Below, piece after piece: positions 11,359-22,012 of a stretch of DNA of 64,000 nucleotides. The stretch's first letter is position 1. The number at the start of each line of letters is the position of its first letter. Position numbers and translations under genes: made by a program. Source of the DNA: Lepidostoma basale. Its lineage: Eukaryota > Arthropoda > Insecta > Trichoptera > Lepidostomatidae. The stretch spans positions 816,501 through 880,500 of the forward strand of contig JAHDVF020000751.1 of NCBI GenBank assembly GCA_022606425.2. Direction: 5' to 3'. The notes under the pieces are model-generated. The model saw only the letters and a program-made list of their open reading frames with translations, was not told the origin of the DNA and ran no database searches.

Positions 11359-11690
11359 CTAATGATTGGTCTGCAGCAAGGCGACGCATCTCCTCTTCCA
11401 CACCGCTCGGTCCTCGGCAACTCTCTTCAACTCCGCATAAGAGGTGAAGCCCATATCTCGGCAAATCTGGTCTAGGTACTCCTGGCGAGGTCGTCCTCTG
11501 TCAATCGATCCCTCGACCATTCCCTCCAACTCATCATGCAGGAAACATTCGTGTCGCAACACATGACCAATCCATCTTGCGCGTCTTTCCGCTATGGTGT
11601 TCAACACGTGCCTACTCTCTTCAACTCGGCTGAGAACCTCTTCATTTGGAATGTGGTCCCTCCATGACACATGGGCAACTCGTCGGTAGG
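11359..11690 (-). mobile_element. RTE-F C-terminal fragment
   Basis: 103 open codons on the minus strand: NTIAERRARWIGHVLRHE, then RGRPRQEYLDQICRDMG, then a VAEDRAVWKRR end and a stop. The layout (RW.GHV, GRP, DR..W) matches the C-terminal region of RTE-like proteins but is clearly different from RTE-A. It is the only copy in the window. Confidence 0.65.
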
Positions 11691-11812
11691 TTCACATCTC
11701 ACCAGCCTTTAGCTAAGGCATTAACACTGCGGAAATCCATAGTAATATACTTAGAAAATTGAAAATAACTTTGTTTAATCCATAAAATATTTAAAAAAAT
11801 ATTTAAAAACAC

Positions 11813-11843
11813 GACATGTTTCGGAGGATACCTCCATCTTCAG
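11813..11843 (-). ncRNA. Hammerhead-like motif, PLE-1 left end
   Basis: Minus strand reads CUGAAGA, one U, stem II GGAGG/CCUCC with a UAU loop, GAAAC, then AUGUC. All core positions of the hammerhead are present except for the extra U between A9 and stem II. Stem III is minimal, as in ribozymes described from Penelope-like elements. Predicted cleavage is after the C at 11813. Confidence 0.65.
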
Positions 11844-12417
11844 GTGTTAAAATGTAATAAAAACTAAACAAAGAAAGACTAATTTAAAAAACTTTTTTTT
11901 GTATAAAAACTCAATTTTATTACACATAAAACAACATTGGCCAACTCCTTTTAAATTCTAAACAAAAAACAGATATTTGGCCAAAAAGTGGTGTATATAA
12001 AATTAAATGCAAGGATTGTGATGCTTTTTACATGGGCAAAACAGGACGAGCATTTAAATCACGTATCAACGAACACAAACAGGCTTTCACAAAATATACT
12101 TAATATTTTTTCTTTTTGGCTAACCATTGTATTGAACTTGACCATAGTTTCGATAAAAATGACACAATATTTCTACACACAGATAACAATAGCAATAAAT
12201 TAAACAAATTTGAAAATTTAGAAATCCTCAAGTTGGTGAAATTGGGTGAACACATAATTAATAATCAGATTCCTCCTTTTACTCCTTTCTCCTAAAATAC
12301 TTTGTCTACATTTAATCTCCCAAGCTCCCATTCCCAATCATATGCAAATTAATCATTTACTAATTTCTATATAAATGATGTCTTTTGAAATGTTTGTTTT
12401 TTCTAAATTACATTTTT

Positions 12418-12622
12418 ACCTAACTAACTAACTAACTAACTAACTAAGCAACTAACTAACCATCACGCCGTCTCCCCGAAGGGATAGGCAGAAAGAATGG
12501 ACTGCCACACTTTTCTTTCCTGACATATTTCTCTCATCGACTCCGCACATGGCCGACATTCAATATTTGATTTATTTGATCGTGCCACGTTTTCCTCGGT
12601 CTTCCTCTATTTCTAGTTCAAT
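12418..12622 (-). mobile_element. RTE-A1 tail inserted in PLE-1
   Basis: Begins with a long TAAC run (12421-12460) and covers the last ~160 bases of RTE-A1, with a deletion between the SAYP end and the CGACTCC segment. It splits the PLE-1 3' region. Confidence 0.7.
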
Positions 12623-12819
12623 TTTATATATTTTACGTTATCATCATGTATTATTTATTATTGCTTAATTTTATTTATTAGTTCTTACCGATAAAAAATA
12701 ATTATTAGTACTTATAACAAATAGCCCAGGTTAATTTTTAATTTAAATTATTGTATCGAATTATAAATGCGTTTGTTATATTAGTCTTTCCTTGTTTAGT
12801 TTTTATTATATTTTTACAC

Positions 12820-12850
12820 CTGAAGATGGAGGTATCCTTCGAAACATGTC
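12820..12850 (+). ncRNA. Hammerhead-like motif, PLE-1 right end
   Basis: Same motif as 11813-11843 but on the plus strand and facing outward. One stem-II base differs (CCUUC instead of CCUCC), giving a G-U pair, so the stem is still possible. GAAAC and AUGUC are intact. Confidence 0.6.
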
Positions 12851-13237
12851 GTGTTTTTAATTATTTTTTTGATATTTTGTGGATTAAACAAAGTTATTTA
12901 CAATTTCCTTAGTATAGAGAATCATTACATTAACTTTCGATTGTTCTTTTATATGGCCTGGCAGTTGATCAATCGACCATAATAATATTAAATAATGTTT
13001 CTCATTTAGAACGTTGTACATGTAAGGCGTTACAGTGAAAGTGGCAGAAAGCAGTATATATATAGTTCTACCATGTCTGTTTGTTATATTTATTGATCGA
13101 CAACGACTCTCTCTGACGCCACTGTGCGATTCTCAACGTATAGAGATGGGTTAACTGAATCGAAAAAAACAATTTTTCTTCATTTTCTTTCTGACTTTTC
13201 ACTTTTTCTTTTCGGCAAACAATGTTTATTGTAACAC

Positions 13238-13273
13238 TTGATGATGCCAACATCGGTCGGCGAAATAGCTGTC
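13238..13273 (+). ncRNA. Hammerhead-like motif, degenerate
   Basis: UUGAUGA (first C changed), U, then GCCAAC facing GUCGGC across AUCG with one A-C mismatch, GAAAU, AGCUGUC. Close to the motif at 41773-41808. No coding part of its host element is visible here. Confidence 0.45.
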
Positions 13274-13394
13274 GCGACACTCTCAGTGAATAAAAAAAAA
13301 GTTGTGATATTAAGTGTTTTAAATTTTAATAGTAATAATAATAAAGCTAATTTATATAGCGCCGTTTTCGTAAATAGCTCACCTCAAGGGCGCA

Positions 13395-13998
13395 TTACAA
13401 AGGGAATGTTTACAAAGAATGGGAGAGTGGAGAAGGATATTGAAAGAAGGGGTAGGGCAGGCAATAGAGTAAATGGTGTACTTAAAGTTGTCATCGCAAA
13501 AAAAAGCCTATCCAAAAACAGCTAAGATGGCAGTGCACAATAGTGTTCTTGTGAAGAGAAGCAGGGAACTGGCAAAATGAGGATAAAAGAAGAATAAATG
13601 TAGTAGAAATTAGATCCCAAAAACGAATGTGTGGTAAATCTGCATGAGTGTCAAATGCAAATATAAGAAGTGATGAACAAAATAATGAAATGGTCGTTAA
13701 GATGGTTTGGACACATGGAAAGAATGAGTGAATACAGAATGGTGAAGTAGGTATATGTAAACGACGTGAATGGGGCTAGAAATAGAGGAAGGCTGAGGAA
13801 AACTTGCATCGTTCTAATCAATCAAATATTGAATGTCGGTCACGTGAGGAGTCTGAGAAATCGACGTGTGTGCATGAAACGATGTTTGAAGGTAGATGAA
13901 GCGAGATATGTATGTCAGGACAAAACATTGTGGGGGTCCAATATTTCTGCGTACCCCTTCGGAGAGATGGCGTGATGTTTAGTTAGTTAGTTAGTTCT
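13395..13998 (+). mobile_element. RTE-A1 3' end, longer copy
   Basis: Starts upstream of most copies (FTKNGRVEKDIERRGRAGN region) and runs to SAYPFGEMA with a (GTTA)n tail. Several small deletions in the middle (13540-13680) break the frame, and a TAG at 13748 interrupts the KVYVNDVNG segment. Confidence 0.75.
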
Positions 13999-14125
13999 TT
14001 TTCTTCTTTTAATTGATCTGACGATATGTGGCACAGAAATCATGTCTCCTGGGATGAGGTCCAGCTGTTCCTCCGTCTCTTAGGTGGTCTTCCAAGTAGA
14101 AGGTGCCCGGAGGGGATTTCAAACG
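13999..14125 (-). mobile_element. RTE-E 3' end
   Basis: Minus-strand copy of the RTE-E terminus: a (TTC)n tail at 13996-14008, AATTGATCTGACGAT, the SWDE-like segment and a GRPP-like segment ending near 14120. Confidence 0.6.
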
Positions 14126-14289
14126 CGGCTGACAAAAGCGGCTGTTTATGCGATATAATTATTAGATTTTTCCATAATTCATTTCTTCGATTAATTATTT
14201 CCAATTATTAGTCCTTTCATATTTTCCCCTCTAATAATTGTTAACATATATTTATTTATTTATTGCAAATTGAAATGTACCCACTTAAG

Positions 14290-14725
14290 CAATGATGACT
14301 GTACATAATGGAGTTCTAGTGCCAACCCTTATGTATGGCAGTGAAGTTTGTAGCTGGCAAAAGAAGGATGAAAGTAATATAAAATGCCGTAAAAATGAGA
14401 TTACTGAGAAAAATGTGTGGGAAAACGATATATGAAACGAATGACGAATGACGAAATAAGGAAGAAATGTAGGGCGAATGATTGCCTCATAATTAAAATT
14501 AAAAAATGGTTTGGCCATATGGAACGAACGGATGAAAGAAGAATGAATGGAAGACCAAGAAATTATGGCATTAAATTAATCAAATTCTAGAATGCGGTCA
14601 CATTCGAAATAAGAAAAATCGACGATCGTGTATGTTATGATGTATGAATATAGAGGAATCTAGAGAGGTATTTCAAAAGAGAGCACTATGGCAGTTCATC
14701 CTCTCTACCTGCACGTTTTTAATTG
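14290..14725 (+). mobile_element. RTE-A fragment
   Basis: Decayed copy from MTVHNGVLVPTLMYGSE to an IEESREVFQKRALWQFILST-like end, with multiple frameshifts. No tail was seen. Intermediate between A2 and A3. Confidence 0.65.
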
Positions 14726-14764
14726 TTTTTAATCAATAAACGCTCTTTTGGATAAAATTCTGTT

Positions 14765-15240
14765 TAACAGCATGGCACTGGCAGAAGGGGGTGAGAGCAG
14801 AATAAATGCGGTAAAAATGAGGTCCCTAAGACGTAAGAGTAGTATAACGATGTACGACAGAATCTCAAATGCTGATATAAGAAAGGAATGTAGAGCAAAA
14901 TAAGGTTTTATGAACAAAATTATGAAAGGATCGCTGCGTTGGTTCGGACGTATGGAGCGCATGAGTGAAGAAAGAATGGTTAAAAAAGTAAACGTTAACT
15001 ATGTAAATGGAGTACGGAGTCGAGGTAGACCGAGGAAAACATGGCATGACCAAATTAATAAAATTTTAAAGGTTGGTCATTTCAGAAGCCGGAAGAATCG
15101 ACGTGCGTGTATGACTCGCTGTATGAATGTGGAGGAAGCTGAAGAGGTATGTCAGGATAGAGAAGTGTGGCGGTCCATTCTCTCTGCCTACCCCTGCGGG
15201 GAAACGGCGTAATGATTTGTTGTTGTTGTTCTGTTTAACT
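14765..15240 (+). mobile_element. RTE-A2 3' end, open frame
   Basis: The last 100 codons (14910-15212) are open, from MNKIMKGSLRWFGRMERM through GRPRKTWHDQINKI to SAYPCGETA. The tail is TTGTTGTTGTT, typical of A2. Confidence 0.8.
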
Positions 15241-15293
15241 ATTAATTTTGTTGATTGATTTTTTGTAAATAATGAAAATATTTATTTTTTAAA

Positions 15294-15812
15294 AGCTAGA
15301 ATAGCAGTGCACAATGGTGTTCTTCTACCGACCCTTATATATGGAAGCGAAGCATGGAACTGGCAAAAGAAGGGTGAAAGTAGAATAAATGCATTAGAAA
15401 TGAGATCTCTTAGACGAATGTGTGGATACTCTGTGTATGATAGAGTGTCGAATGAAAATATAAGAAGCGAATGCGGTGCGAATGATGGTGTTATGAACAA
15501 AATAATGAAAGAATCATTAAGATGGTTTGGACATATGGAAGGAATGAATGAAGAAAAAATGGTAAAAAAAGCATATATGTTAACGATGTAAATGGAACCA
15601 GAAATAGAGGAAGACCGAGGAAAACGTGGCACGATCAAATAAATCATATATTGAATGTCGGCCATGTGAGGAGTCATAGAAATCGACGCGCGAGCATGAC
15701 ACGATGTATGAATGTTGAGGAATCGAGAGAAATATGCCAGGAAAGAAAAGTGTGGCAGTCCATTCTTTCTGCCTACCCCTTCGGGGAGATGGCTTGATGG
15801 TTAGTTATTTAT
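15294..15812 (+). mobile_element. RTE-A1 3' end
   Basis: Begins at AAAAGCTAGAATAGCAGTGC, a start point shared with several other A1 copies, and runs to SAYPFGEMA, stop and GTTA tail. One base gained at about 15567 shifts the frame. Confidence 0.75.
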
Positions 15813-16167
15813 TTATTTTTATTTAAAAAAAAATCCTTGGTAATAAAAGTCGGCACTCGAACCTTATTGTGCACAGACGTATTTGCTTCGGTCGATATAT
15901 TTATATTTGCAGTGATAATTTTGTATGCACTATTTCTATTGTTTTTATTTTATTTTTACATAATTAATTGATTATTTTGAATCGATTTTTGTTAAGTTAA
16001 TAATCGTGAGTGCCCATCTCTAGGATACAAGTACAATTAGCAATACCTATCCAAGCAGGAATAGTTTCTATGAATTAATGAGTCTCTATTGCCCCAGTGC
16101 AGCCGTGACCTAGCCACCACAATGACGGCCAATGTAAGAAAGGGCGACTCGTAAACTTTTGTCACTT
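15813..16167. other. Spacer, nothing recognised
   Basis: About 350 AT-rich bases. 15835-15915 may be a remnant of the RTE-A2 N-side region in reverse (GTCGGCACTCGAACC), too decayed to assign. Confidence 0.3.
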
Positions 16168-16258
16168 CTTCTTCTTTCTTATTTTAACAGCCGTTGTCGT
16201 CCACTGCTGGACATAGGCCTCCCCCATACATCTTCACTAATGTGCAAAGGCCGCCGCA
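16168..16258 (-). mobile_element. RTE-D 3' tail
   Basis: A (TTC)n run followed by the reverse of the PMSSSG-encoding RTE-D end (CCACTGCTGGACATAGGCC). Confidence 0.55.
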
Positions 16259-16327
16259 AGTTAAAAATAGTAGTTTTGAGATAAACGGGTTTATAGTTTT
16301 ATTTTGTTTTTTGCTCTATTTTATCAT

Positions 16328-16892
16328 TTAACTTTTGACAGGTGTAAAAATAAATTTTTCATTTGTTCCAATGACAATTTGAATAATTCCTTCAATATTA
16401 TTTCAAAGTTCTTGCTGGTTAAGTGCCTAATTACAGCTAATTTAAAAAACGGTGGATACGTGTAACATAAATTAAATAAACACAAAAGTCCGGATCGTCC
16501 ATGTCAACATGTGTAACATCGAAAAAAACATTATGTGTTATTACATTATGTGCTAAATTAAAAAACGACGGATTCGTGGAACATAAATTAAATAGACAAT
16601 ATGTGCACCATCTAAAAAGAACATTTTGTGTTAAATTATTTTTATTTTGTTATTTTATTTTATATCATTGTATTTTATATTATTTGTTTGAGATTTATTT
16701 TGTGGGTGTTGCACGATCAAAGTGTGCGCGGGAGATGCCTATTGGTGGCGATGAGGTTCGCAACCCATCACACCGCGTCTCCCGCGGAAAGAGAAGGATG
16801 GAGTGCCGCATCAGTAAAAGTGTGACAGTCCATTCTTTCTGCCTACCCTTTCGGGAGACGGCGTGATGGTTAGTTAGTTAGTTAGTTAGTTA
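16328..16892 (+). mobile_element. Element B copy
   Basis: Same order as at 6829 but truncated at its left: the AATAAATTTTTCATTTG segment, GGATCGTCCATGTCAAC, the GC-rich hairpin at about 16728-16796, and the RTE-A1 tail with five GTTA units. Confidence 0.7.
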
Positions 16893-17545
16893 TCATTTAA
16901 AATAAGTTTTCTTATGCAAACTAAGTTTTAAAAGTAAGAATACAGTTCTAAGAAATGATTAAGACGTGTTTTTGCCATAAAAGTATAGCAAGCTTCATAT
17001 TATTAAAGAAAATGTGTTTTGCCCCCACATATTAGCTAGACCGTCGCACAAATAATTTGGTAATGGGCCGCAATTTAAGTTGCTGTCATTTGCCAGGATA
17101 CATATTGTGTCGCAGCAAAAGGCCGCAAGTTTTGGATGTGCCGTGGTAAAAAGCAGCAACATAAAATTATGCTTTTTGCCAAAACATGTATCAAATTAAT
17201 ACAATTTTGCGGCTATTGGGATAGTGAATATCTCAGTAAAGGAAAGAGATAGAGAAAAATCTGTGATTGTATATGATAGAGGCCAGTTATAAGAATGCTT
17301 TGAGCCATGTTACGCCAAACAGCCGCAACTTAAGTTACGGCTTGTTGCCATTACACATTAGTCCATGTATGACATGTCATACGGGGGGTGGTTGGCATTA
17401 CAAATCCACGCTTGCCAGACGGGTTGGCGAGGTGTCCTTCCACGTTAGCCTCTGCATTAATATTATCCACCGAGGTTATTCACACTCGATCTCTAACATT
17501 TCGCATAGTTTCCAGGGGAGACCAAAGTCGAGGAGGTGTGGATAG
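16893..17545. other. Unclassified region with weak inverted repeat
   Basis: 17062-17095 (TAATGGGCCGCAATTTAAG) and 17320-17357 (reverse TAATGGCAACAAGCC) are imperfect inverted copies, a possible MITE. 17360-17545 is GC-richer and was not recognised. Confidence 0.3.
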
Positions 17546-17559
17546 GTACTTGGGATCAG

Positions 17560-17940
17560 ATCAATCCTCCAGCGTAGCATGGCCATCACCACGGTGATGG
17601 ACATGCACCGCTCGAACCAAGGTCACCTCCACAGGGGTGACCTTGGTGGAGAGCTGTGGAGCCCATGATTGGTGTAGCGTCCACATACTGTTGTAAACAA
17701 GCTCTCCACATGTGGAATGCGTGTTTAAACGGTGGATCCACATGCATACTATGCGCGTCCGTCCACAAAGTTTGTTGAAGGTCAAACGAAGTTTGGTTTC
17801 AAACAAGTGTCTACAGTGTACACACTTGTTTGAAACTCTACACAGAGTTTGTAGACTCTACACAGTTTTAAACCGCCGGTGGAGACCGATGTAGAGAGCT
17901 TGTTTAAAACAGTGTGGCATGGCTTTGAAAGGGAGCCTTA
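17560..17940. repeat. Family N MITE
   Basis: Rich in short inverted and direct repeats: CATCACCACGGTGATG, CCAAGGTCAC facing GTGACCTTGG, and a right terminus GAGCTTGTTTAAAACAGTGT shared with 24230 and 53665. The left terminus form (ACTGTTTGAAACAAG) is best seen at 23386. Confidence 0.5.
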
Positions 17941-18184
17941 GTTTATTTTTCTTTCTTGTTTCATATTGATGTTCATGTTGGTTACTTTTTATCTTCCTTA
18001 AAAATTCTTGAGAGGTGTGCCCATTGACAATTTTGTGAATTAGTAATAAAACGTTGTTTGAAATTTCATGGTAGAAGCTCATTGTTAATAATGAAAAAGA
18101 ATTTGATATTGATACATATACTATACTATTTGCAAACTAAAACCCGTCTTTGAAAACAAGGAAACTCCAGTATGTCTGAAGAGA

Positions 18185-18640
18185 AAAGTTTATGATTCAT
18201 GCATACTGCCGGTGATGACGTATGGGATGGAAACTGTGACCCTCACCGAGAGAAATGTAGAAAGATTGAGAGTCACGCAGCGTTCCATGGAACATAGGCT
18301 CGGCGTCAGTCTCCGAGATAGAATCAGAAATGAGGAGATTAGACGCCGAACAAAAATAACGGACATCATGGAACGACTAGCGAGACTGAAGTGGCAATGG
18401 GTGGGTCATGTGGCGAGACAGAGTGAGGATAGATGGACCCAGAAAATAATAAGGTGGAGGCCTTGGGAGAATAGGAGAAACGTCGGCAGGCCGCAAAAAA
18501 GGTTTACCGACGACATTGCTGCCGTGGGGGGGGAAATGTGGCTACGACTGGCAGGAGATAGAAACGAGTGGAAGGGAAGGGAGGAGGCCTATGTCCAGCA
18601 GTGGACTGATAAGGGCTGACGAAGAAGAAGAAGAAGACTA
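18185..18640 (+). mobile_element. RTE-D 3' end, open frame
   Basis: 135 codons open from MTYGMETVTLTERNVERL through WVGHVARQSEDRW and RWRPWENRRNVGRPQ to AYVQQWTDKG and a TGA, then GAAGAAGAAGAAG. The motif order RW.GHVAR, RWRP, GRP, YVQQW is that of RTE-type C-termini. Confidence 0.75.
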
Positions 18641-18837
18641 TACTATTTTGCAATGTATTTTTATACTTAAGACGTGCCATGTTTTATCAATCAATTTCAC
18701 AAGACTATTGACAAAACTGTACGCGTTTTTAATACCAATACAAATGACCTCGTTTGAGAGAAATTATTTGCAAGGTCGCGGTCAAACCGATGACGCGACA
18801 GTGTGCGTAAATTATTAGGTTTTTAACGAAATGTATT

Positions 18838-18985
18838 ACTAGCGAACCATCTCCTTGGAGGAGTAGGCAGAAAGAATGGACTGCCGCACTGTTCTGCCTT
18901 AACATGCTTCTATCGCATCTTTCACATTCCTACATCGTGTCATGCACACACGGTTTCTCCAACTTCTCACGTGACCAGCTGTCCC
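18838..18985 (-). mobile_element. RTE-A tail, degenerate
   Basis: Minus copy of the RTE-A1 terminus without a clear GTTA tail, with base changes throughout; ends near the ACGTGACC segment. Confidence 0.55.
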
Positions 18986-19147
18986 TCGATATAATTAAGA
19001 TGTAGTTCTATTTAGACAAATAGAACTACATCACTCAGAACATCCGAGTCTTGTATACGGCCGCCAATCAGCTGAAAGAAGTGAACTCCCAAGTGAATAT
19101 TCCTCCTTCTCTCCAATGATTGGTGGCTTAGCATACCTAGCAAGAAT

Positions 19148-19515
19148 TCAGTCGAAGAGCCACGGGTAATAACCGCGCTCCCTGAGGTAAATTTTTTTCG
19201 GCACTCGTTCCACCATCAGACAATATCGGATCCCAGGCGGTGACCAAATAACGGAACTATATTCCAGTCGACTTCTTACCAGGGAATTATACAACACCCG
19301 AAGTACCTGAGTGTTCGAAAATATCTTGGCATTCCTAAAAACAAATCCAAGCATTTTAATGGAATTATTACATAGAGCAACTATGTGAAGATTAAACGAT
19401 AATTGAGCATCGAACAGAACACCGAGATCTCTAGATGTAGATACTCTTTCAAGCTGTACCCCATCCATAAGATGGCGAAAGTATAATGTTTTCGATGCTC
19501 GTGTGCATGACATAA
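19148..19515 (-). mobile_element. Jockey/CR1-like RT C-terminus
   Basis: 121 open codons: RVSTSRDLGVLFDAQLSFN, then a NTQVLRVLYNSLVRSRLEYS segment, then SVIWSPPGIRY. This is the thumb and post-RT region of jockey/CR1-type retrotransposons. It resembles family I (45675-46232) and may be a relative or an upstream part of it. Confidence 0.65.
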
Positions 19516-19806
19516 CAAAGCACTTGGAGACGTTGAAGATTTCTGATAACCCATTCGATTTGGCGTGATGGTTAGTTAGTTAAATTAGTAGAGGTAATGT
19601 GTTCAAATCAAATCAAATCAAATCATTTTATTAACTCAAAAGACATTACAAATAGGAACATGTTTAAGGCATCTATTGAGTACAGGTAAAATATTATAAA
19701 AATACAACATAATACCAGGAACGCATTAGAGATGGTTCGACATTAGGAAGACAATATACGTTCTAAAGTCAAGAGTATTTGTCCCCTGAACGTACCTTCA
19801 CTAATA

Positions 19807-21090
19807 TTAGGTCCTTACATATGAAATTAGCATTTTGCCGTACTGGCAACTTTGATCTCAAATATCTTCTCTTTGGTTAGGAATTCCAAATTCAAATTTA
19901 TACAGCTATTTACTCAAGTATTTGTGTTTTGAAAATTATAATTCATTTGTTTTTTCCTCAATTGTTTTTTTTCTTTGCGTCACTCAGTTTACAAAATGGA
20001 AACTTGAAATATCGCGTTATTTACGAGTACGAGTTCCACCGTGGCACCAGTGCTGCAGAAACGGCTCGAAGGATTAATGATGTGTATGGCAACGGTGCCG
20101 CAAAAGAAAACACAGTGCGTTTTTGGTTCCAACGTTTTCGTTCTGGAAATTTCGACCTGCAGAACAAGCCCCGTGGACGGCCGGAACCAAAGTTGATAAT
20201 GAAGAATTGAAGGCTATTGTGAAAGCGGATCCATCGCAAACCACGTCCGAGTTAGCTGCAGGCTGCGGTGTTAGTGATAAAACTGTTTTAATCCACTTGA
20301 AGCAAATTGGGAAGGTGAAAAAGCTTGAATGGTGGGTACCTCATGAATTGAGTGAAGCAAATCAACAAACGCGCGTTGACTGCTGCGTTGCATTACTCAA
20401 CCGGCACAATAATGAAGGAATTTTGAATCGAATCATTACCTGTGATGAAAAGTGGATCCTGTATAATAATCGGAAGCGCTCATCGCAATGGCTGAACCCT
20501 GCCGAACCAGCCAAATCATGCCCCAAGCGAAAATTGACTCCAAAAAAGTTACCTGTGAGCGTTTAGTGGACTAGTGCTGGTGTCGTTCACTACAGCTTTC
20601 TAAAATCTGGCCAGACGATTACGGCAGATGTCTATTGTCAGCAACTGCAAACCATGATGGAAAAGCTAGCTGCTAAACAACCGAGGCTGGTTAATCGCTC
20701 TAGGCCACTGCTGCTTCATGATAACGCTAGACCACACACTGCACAACAGACGGCTACCAAATTAGAAGAGCTTCAATTGGAATGTCTAAGACATTCACCG
20801 TACTCTCCGGACCTTGCCCCAACAGATTACTATTTTTTTCGAAATTTGGATAACTTCTTGCAAGGGAAAAAATTCAACTCCGATGGGGCAGTCCAAACCG
20901 ACTTCAAAGATTTTATTGATTCCGTCCGAATGGTTTTTTTAGTAAAGGGATCGATGAACTACCTATGAGATGGCAAAAGTGCATAGATAGCAATGGTACA
21001 TACTTTGATTAAATAAATATATTATATTAAAAAAAAATCAACTTTATGTTCCTCCCATACAAAACGCCAATTTCATATGTAAGGACCTAA
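19807..21090 (+). mobile_element. Mariner element 1 (D34D)
   Basis: 1284-bp element bounded by inverted repeats starting TTAGGTCCTTACATATGAAA, with a TA duplication (19805-19806 and 21091-21092) typical of Tc1/mariner. Confidence 0.9.
19998..20965 (+). pseudogene. Mariner transposase, broken
   Basis: DNA-cutting transposase relic. N-terminal helix-turn-helix part (YRVIYEYEFHRGTSAAETAR) at 20005-20170, then the second HTH (TTSELAAGCGVSDKTV), catalytic Asp codons at 20444 (TCDEKW), 20720 (HDNARPH) and 20825 (PDLAPTD), with 34 residues between the second and third. The overall pattern resembles the cecropia/Hsmar1-type subgroup. Breaks: frame disturbance just after ATG, a shift near 20180, an in-frame TAG at 20564 where Trp is expected, and a T-run shift near 20935. 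Inactive. Confidence 0.85.
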
Positions 21091-21292
21091 TATAAAAGTC
21101 GTCGATCTCCGAGGACAGCAGACTAATTGCTCTTCACACCGGTGTCACCAGAGGCAGATTGGTTCTGGTGGCCGGTTGGTAAAACAATCTGTGCTGTCGC
21201 TGTCGGAGAAATCTATCAGGGACAAAAATACCAATACCCTCTAGCACGGCCGAGTTCTCGAAGTATCCCCTGATTAATTTAAAGAAATTGGT

Positions 21293-21877
21293 TATGAGAT
21301 TCATGCATATGGGGTTTTTCTACTAAAAAGCTAATATCTGAAATCCAAGTTATTCAAAATAGGGCAATACGAAATATATATGGTATTCCAATAGAAATGC
21401 ACGTAAAAGACATTTACAGACTGACTTTTTAGTATTATACCTTATTACGAAATTGCATATACTCAGATTCAAATCATAAATAACGAAGCTCAAACAAATA
21501 CTCATGTCACTTATAACCGTGATGTTCACAGTTACAACACAAGACAAGGACAAAATCTACACCCACCTGATACTCGTACCACAAAGTCTGGTCTTAAGTC
21601 TCTGCTGTACCTGGCTTGTAGGGGATATAACAGGCTTCCTGAGAGTATTCGAGGGTCTAGTAATGTGGCTAACAGCCTAAAGCTGTATTACCTCAAGCAG
21701 TTTGTGGAAAATGGTATTTATTAGTCTTTTCGTGTCTGTAATCATTGTGTGTCTGTCATGAATATGTTTTATTGTCATCATTGTAATTATATTAAGGCCC
21801 AAAATGAGTTTTTATAACTCATGGGACATGATTAGTTGTGTATTTTTTATTTAAAAAAAAAATATAATAAATAAAAA
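21293..21877 (+). mobile_element. Non-LTR C-terminal fragment inside family I
   Basis: Plus-strand fragment with NRAIRNIYGIP, HSYNTRQGQNLHPP and GYNRLPESIRG segments, stop near 21724, a short 3' UTR and an A-rich tail. The layout is that of CR1/jockey-like C-termini. It interrupts the family I copy. Confidence 0.65.
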
Positions 21878-22012
21878 ATCCCATCTCTTCGAAGCTGTAA
21901 AGAATTGGTTCCGAGCATTCCTAAAAGAAATGCTGTAGGATAGAGCCATAGATAACTACCATACTCCCTCATGATATCTGAGATACCTCAGATTTTTTTT
22001 CTAAACTCTCTA

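Larger units (their letters stand above)
11755..12930 (+). mobile_element. Penelope-like element PLE-1
   Basis: Ends are inverted repeats of each other (AATAACTTTGTTTAATCC at left, its reverse near 12880), each with a hammerhead-like motif. Between them, 11975-12110 encodes a GIY-YIG endonuclease segment (SGVYKIKCKDCDAFYMGKTG, one base off the main frame) and then a C-terminal segment ending LGEHIINNQIPPFTPFS and a stop near 12294. The RT domain is missing, so this is a 5'-truncated, dead copy. An RTE-A1 fragment is inserted at 12418-12622. GIY-YIG with terminal ribozymes is a known Penelope-like combination. Confidence 0.7.
19605..22012 (-). mobile_element. Family I element carrying two insertions
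   Basis: One jockey/CR1-like 3' end on the minus strand, tail CAAATCAAATCAAATCAAAT at 19605-19624, present as three blocks: 19605-19806, 21091-21292 and 21878-22012. The blocks are collinear with the uninterrupted copy at 45533-46120. A mariner and a plus-strand non-LTR fragment were inserted into it. Confidence 0.7.

Noticed and set aside
17560..17806. Minus-strand frames over family N as a gene
   Set aside because: The region recurs in diverged form at 23390 and 53475 with indels that do not respect any frame.
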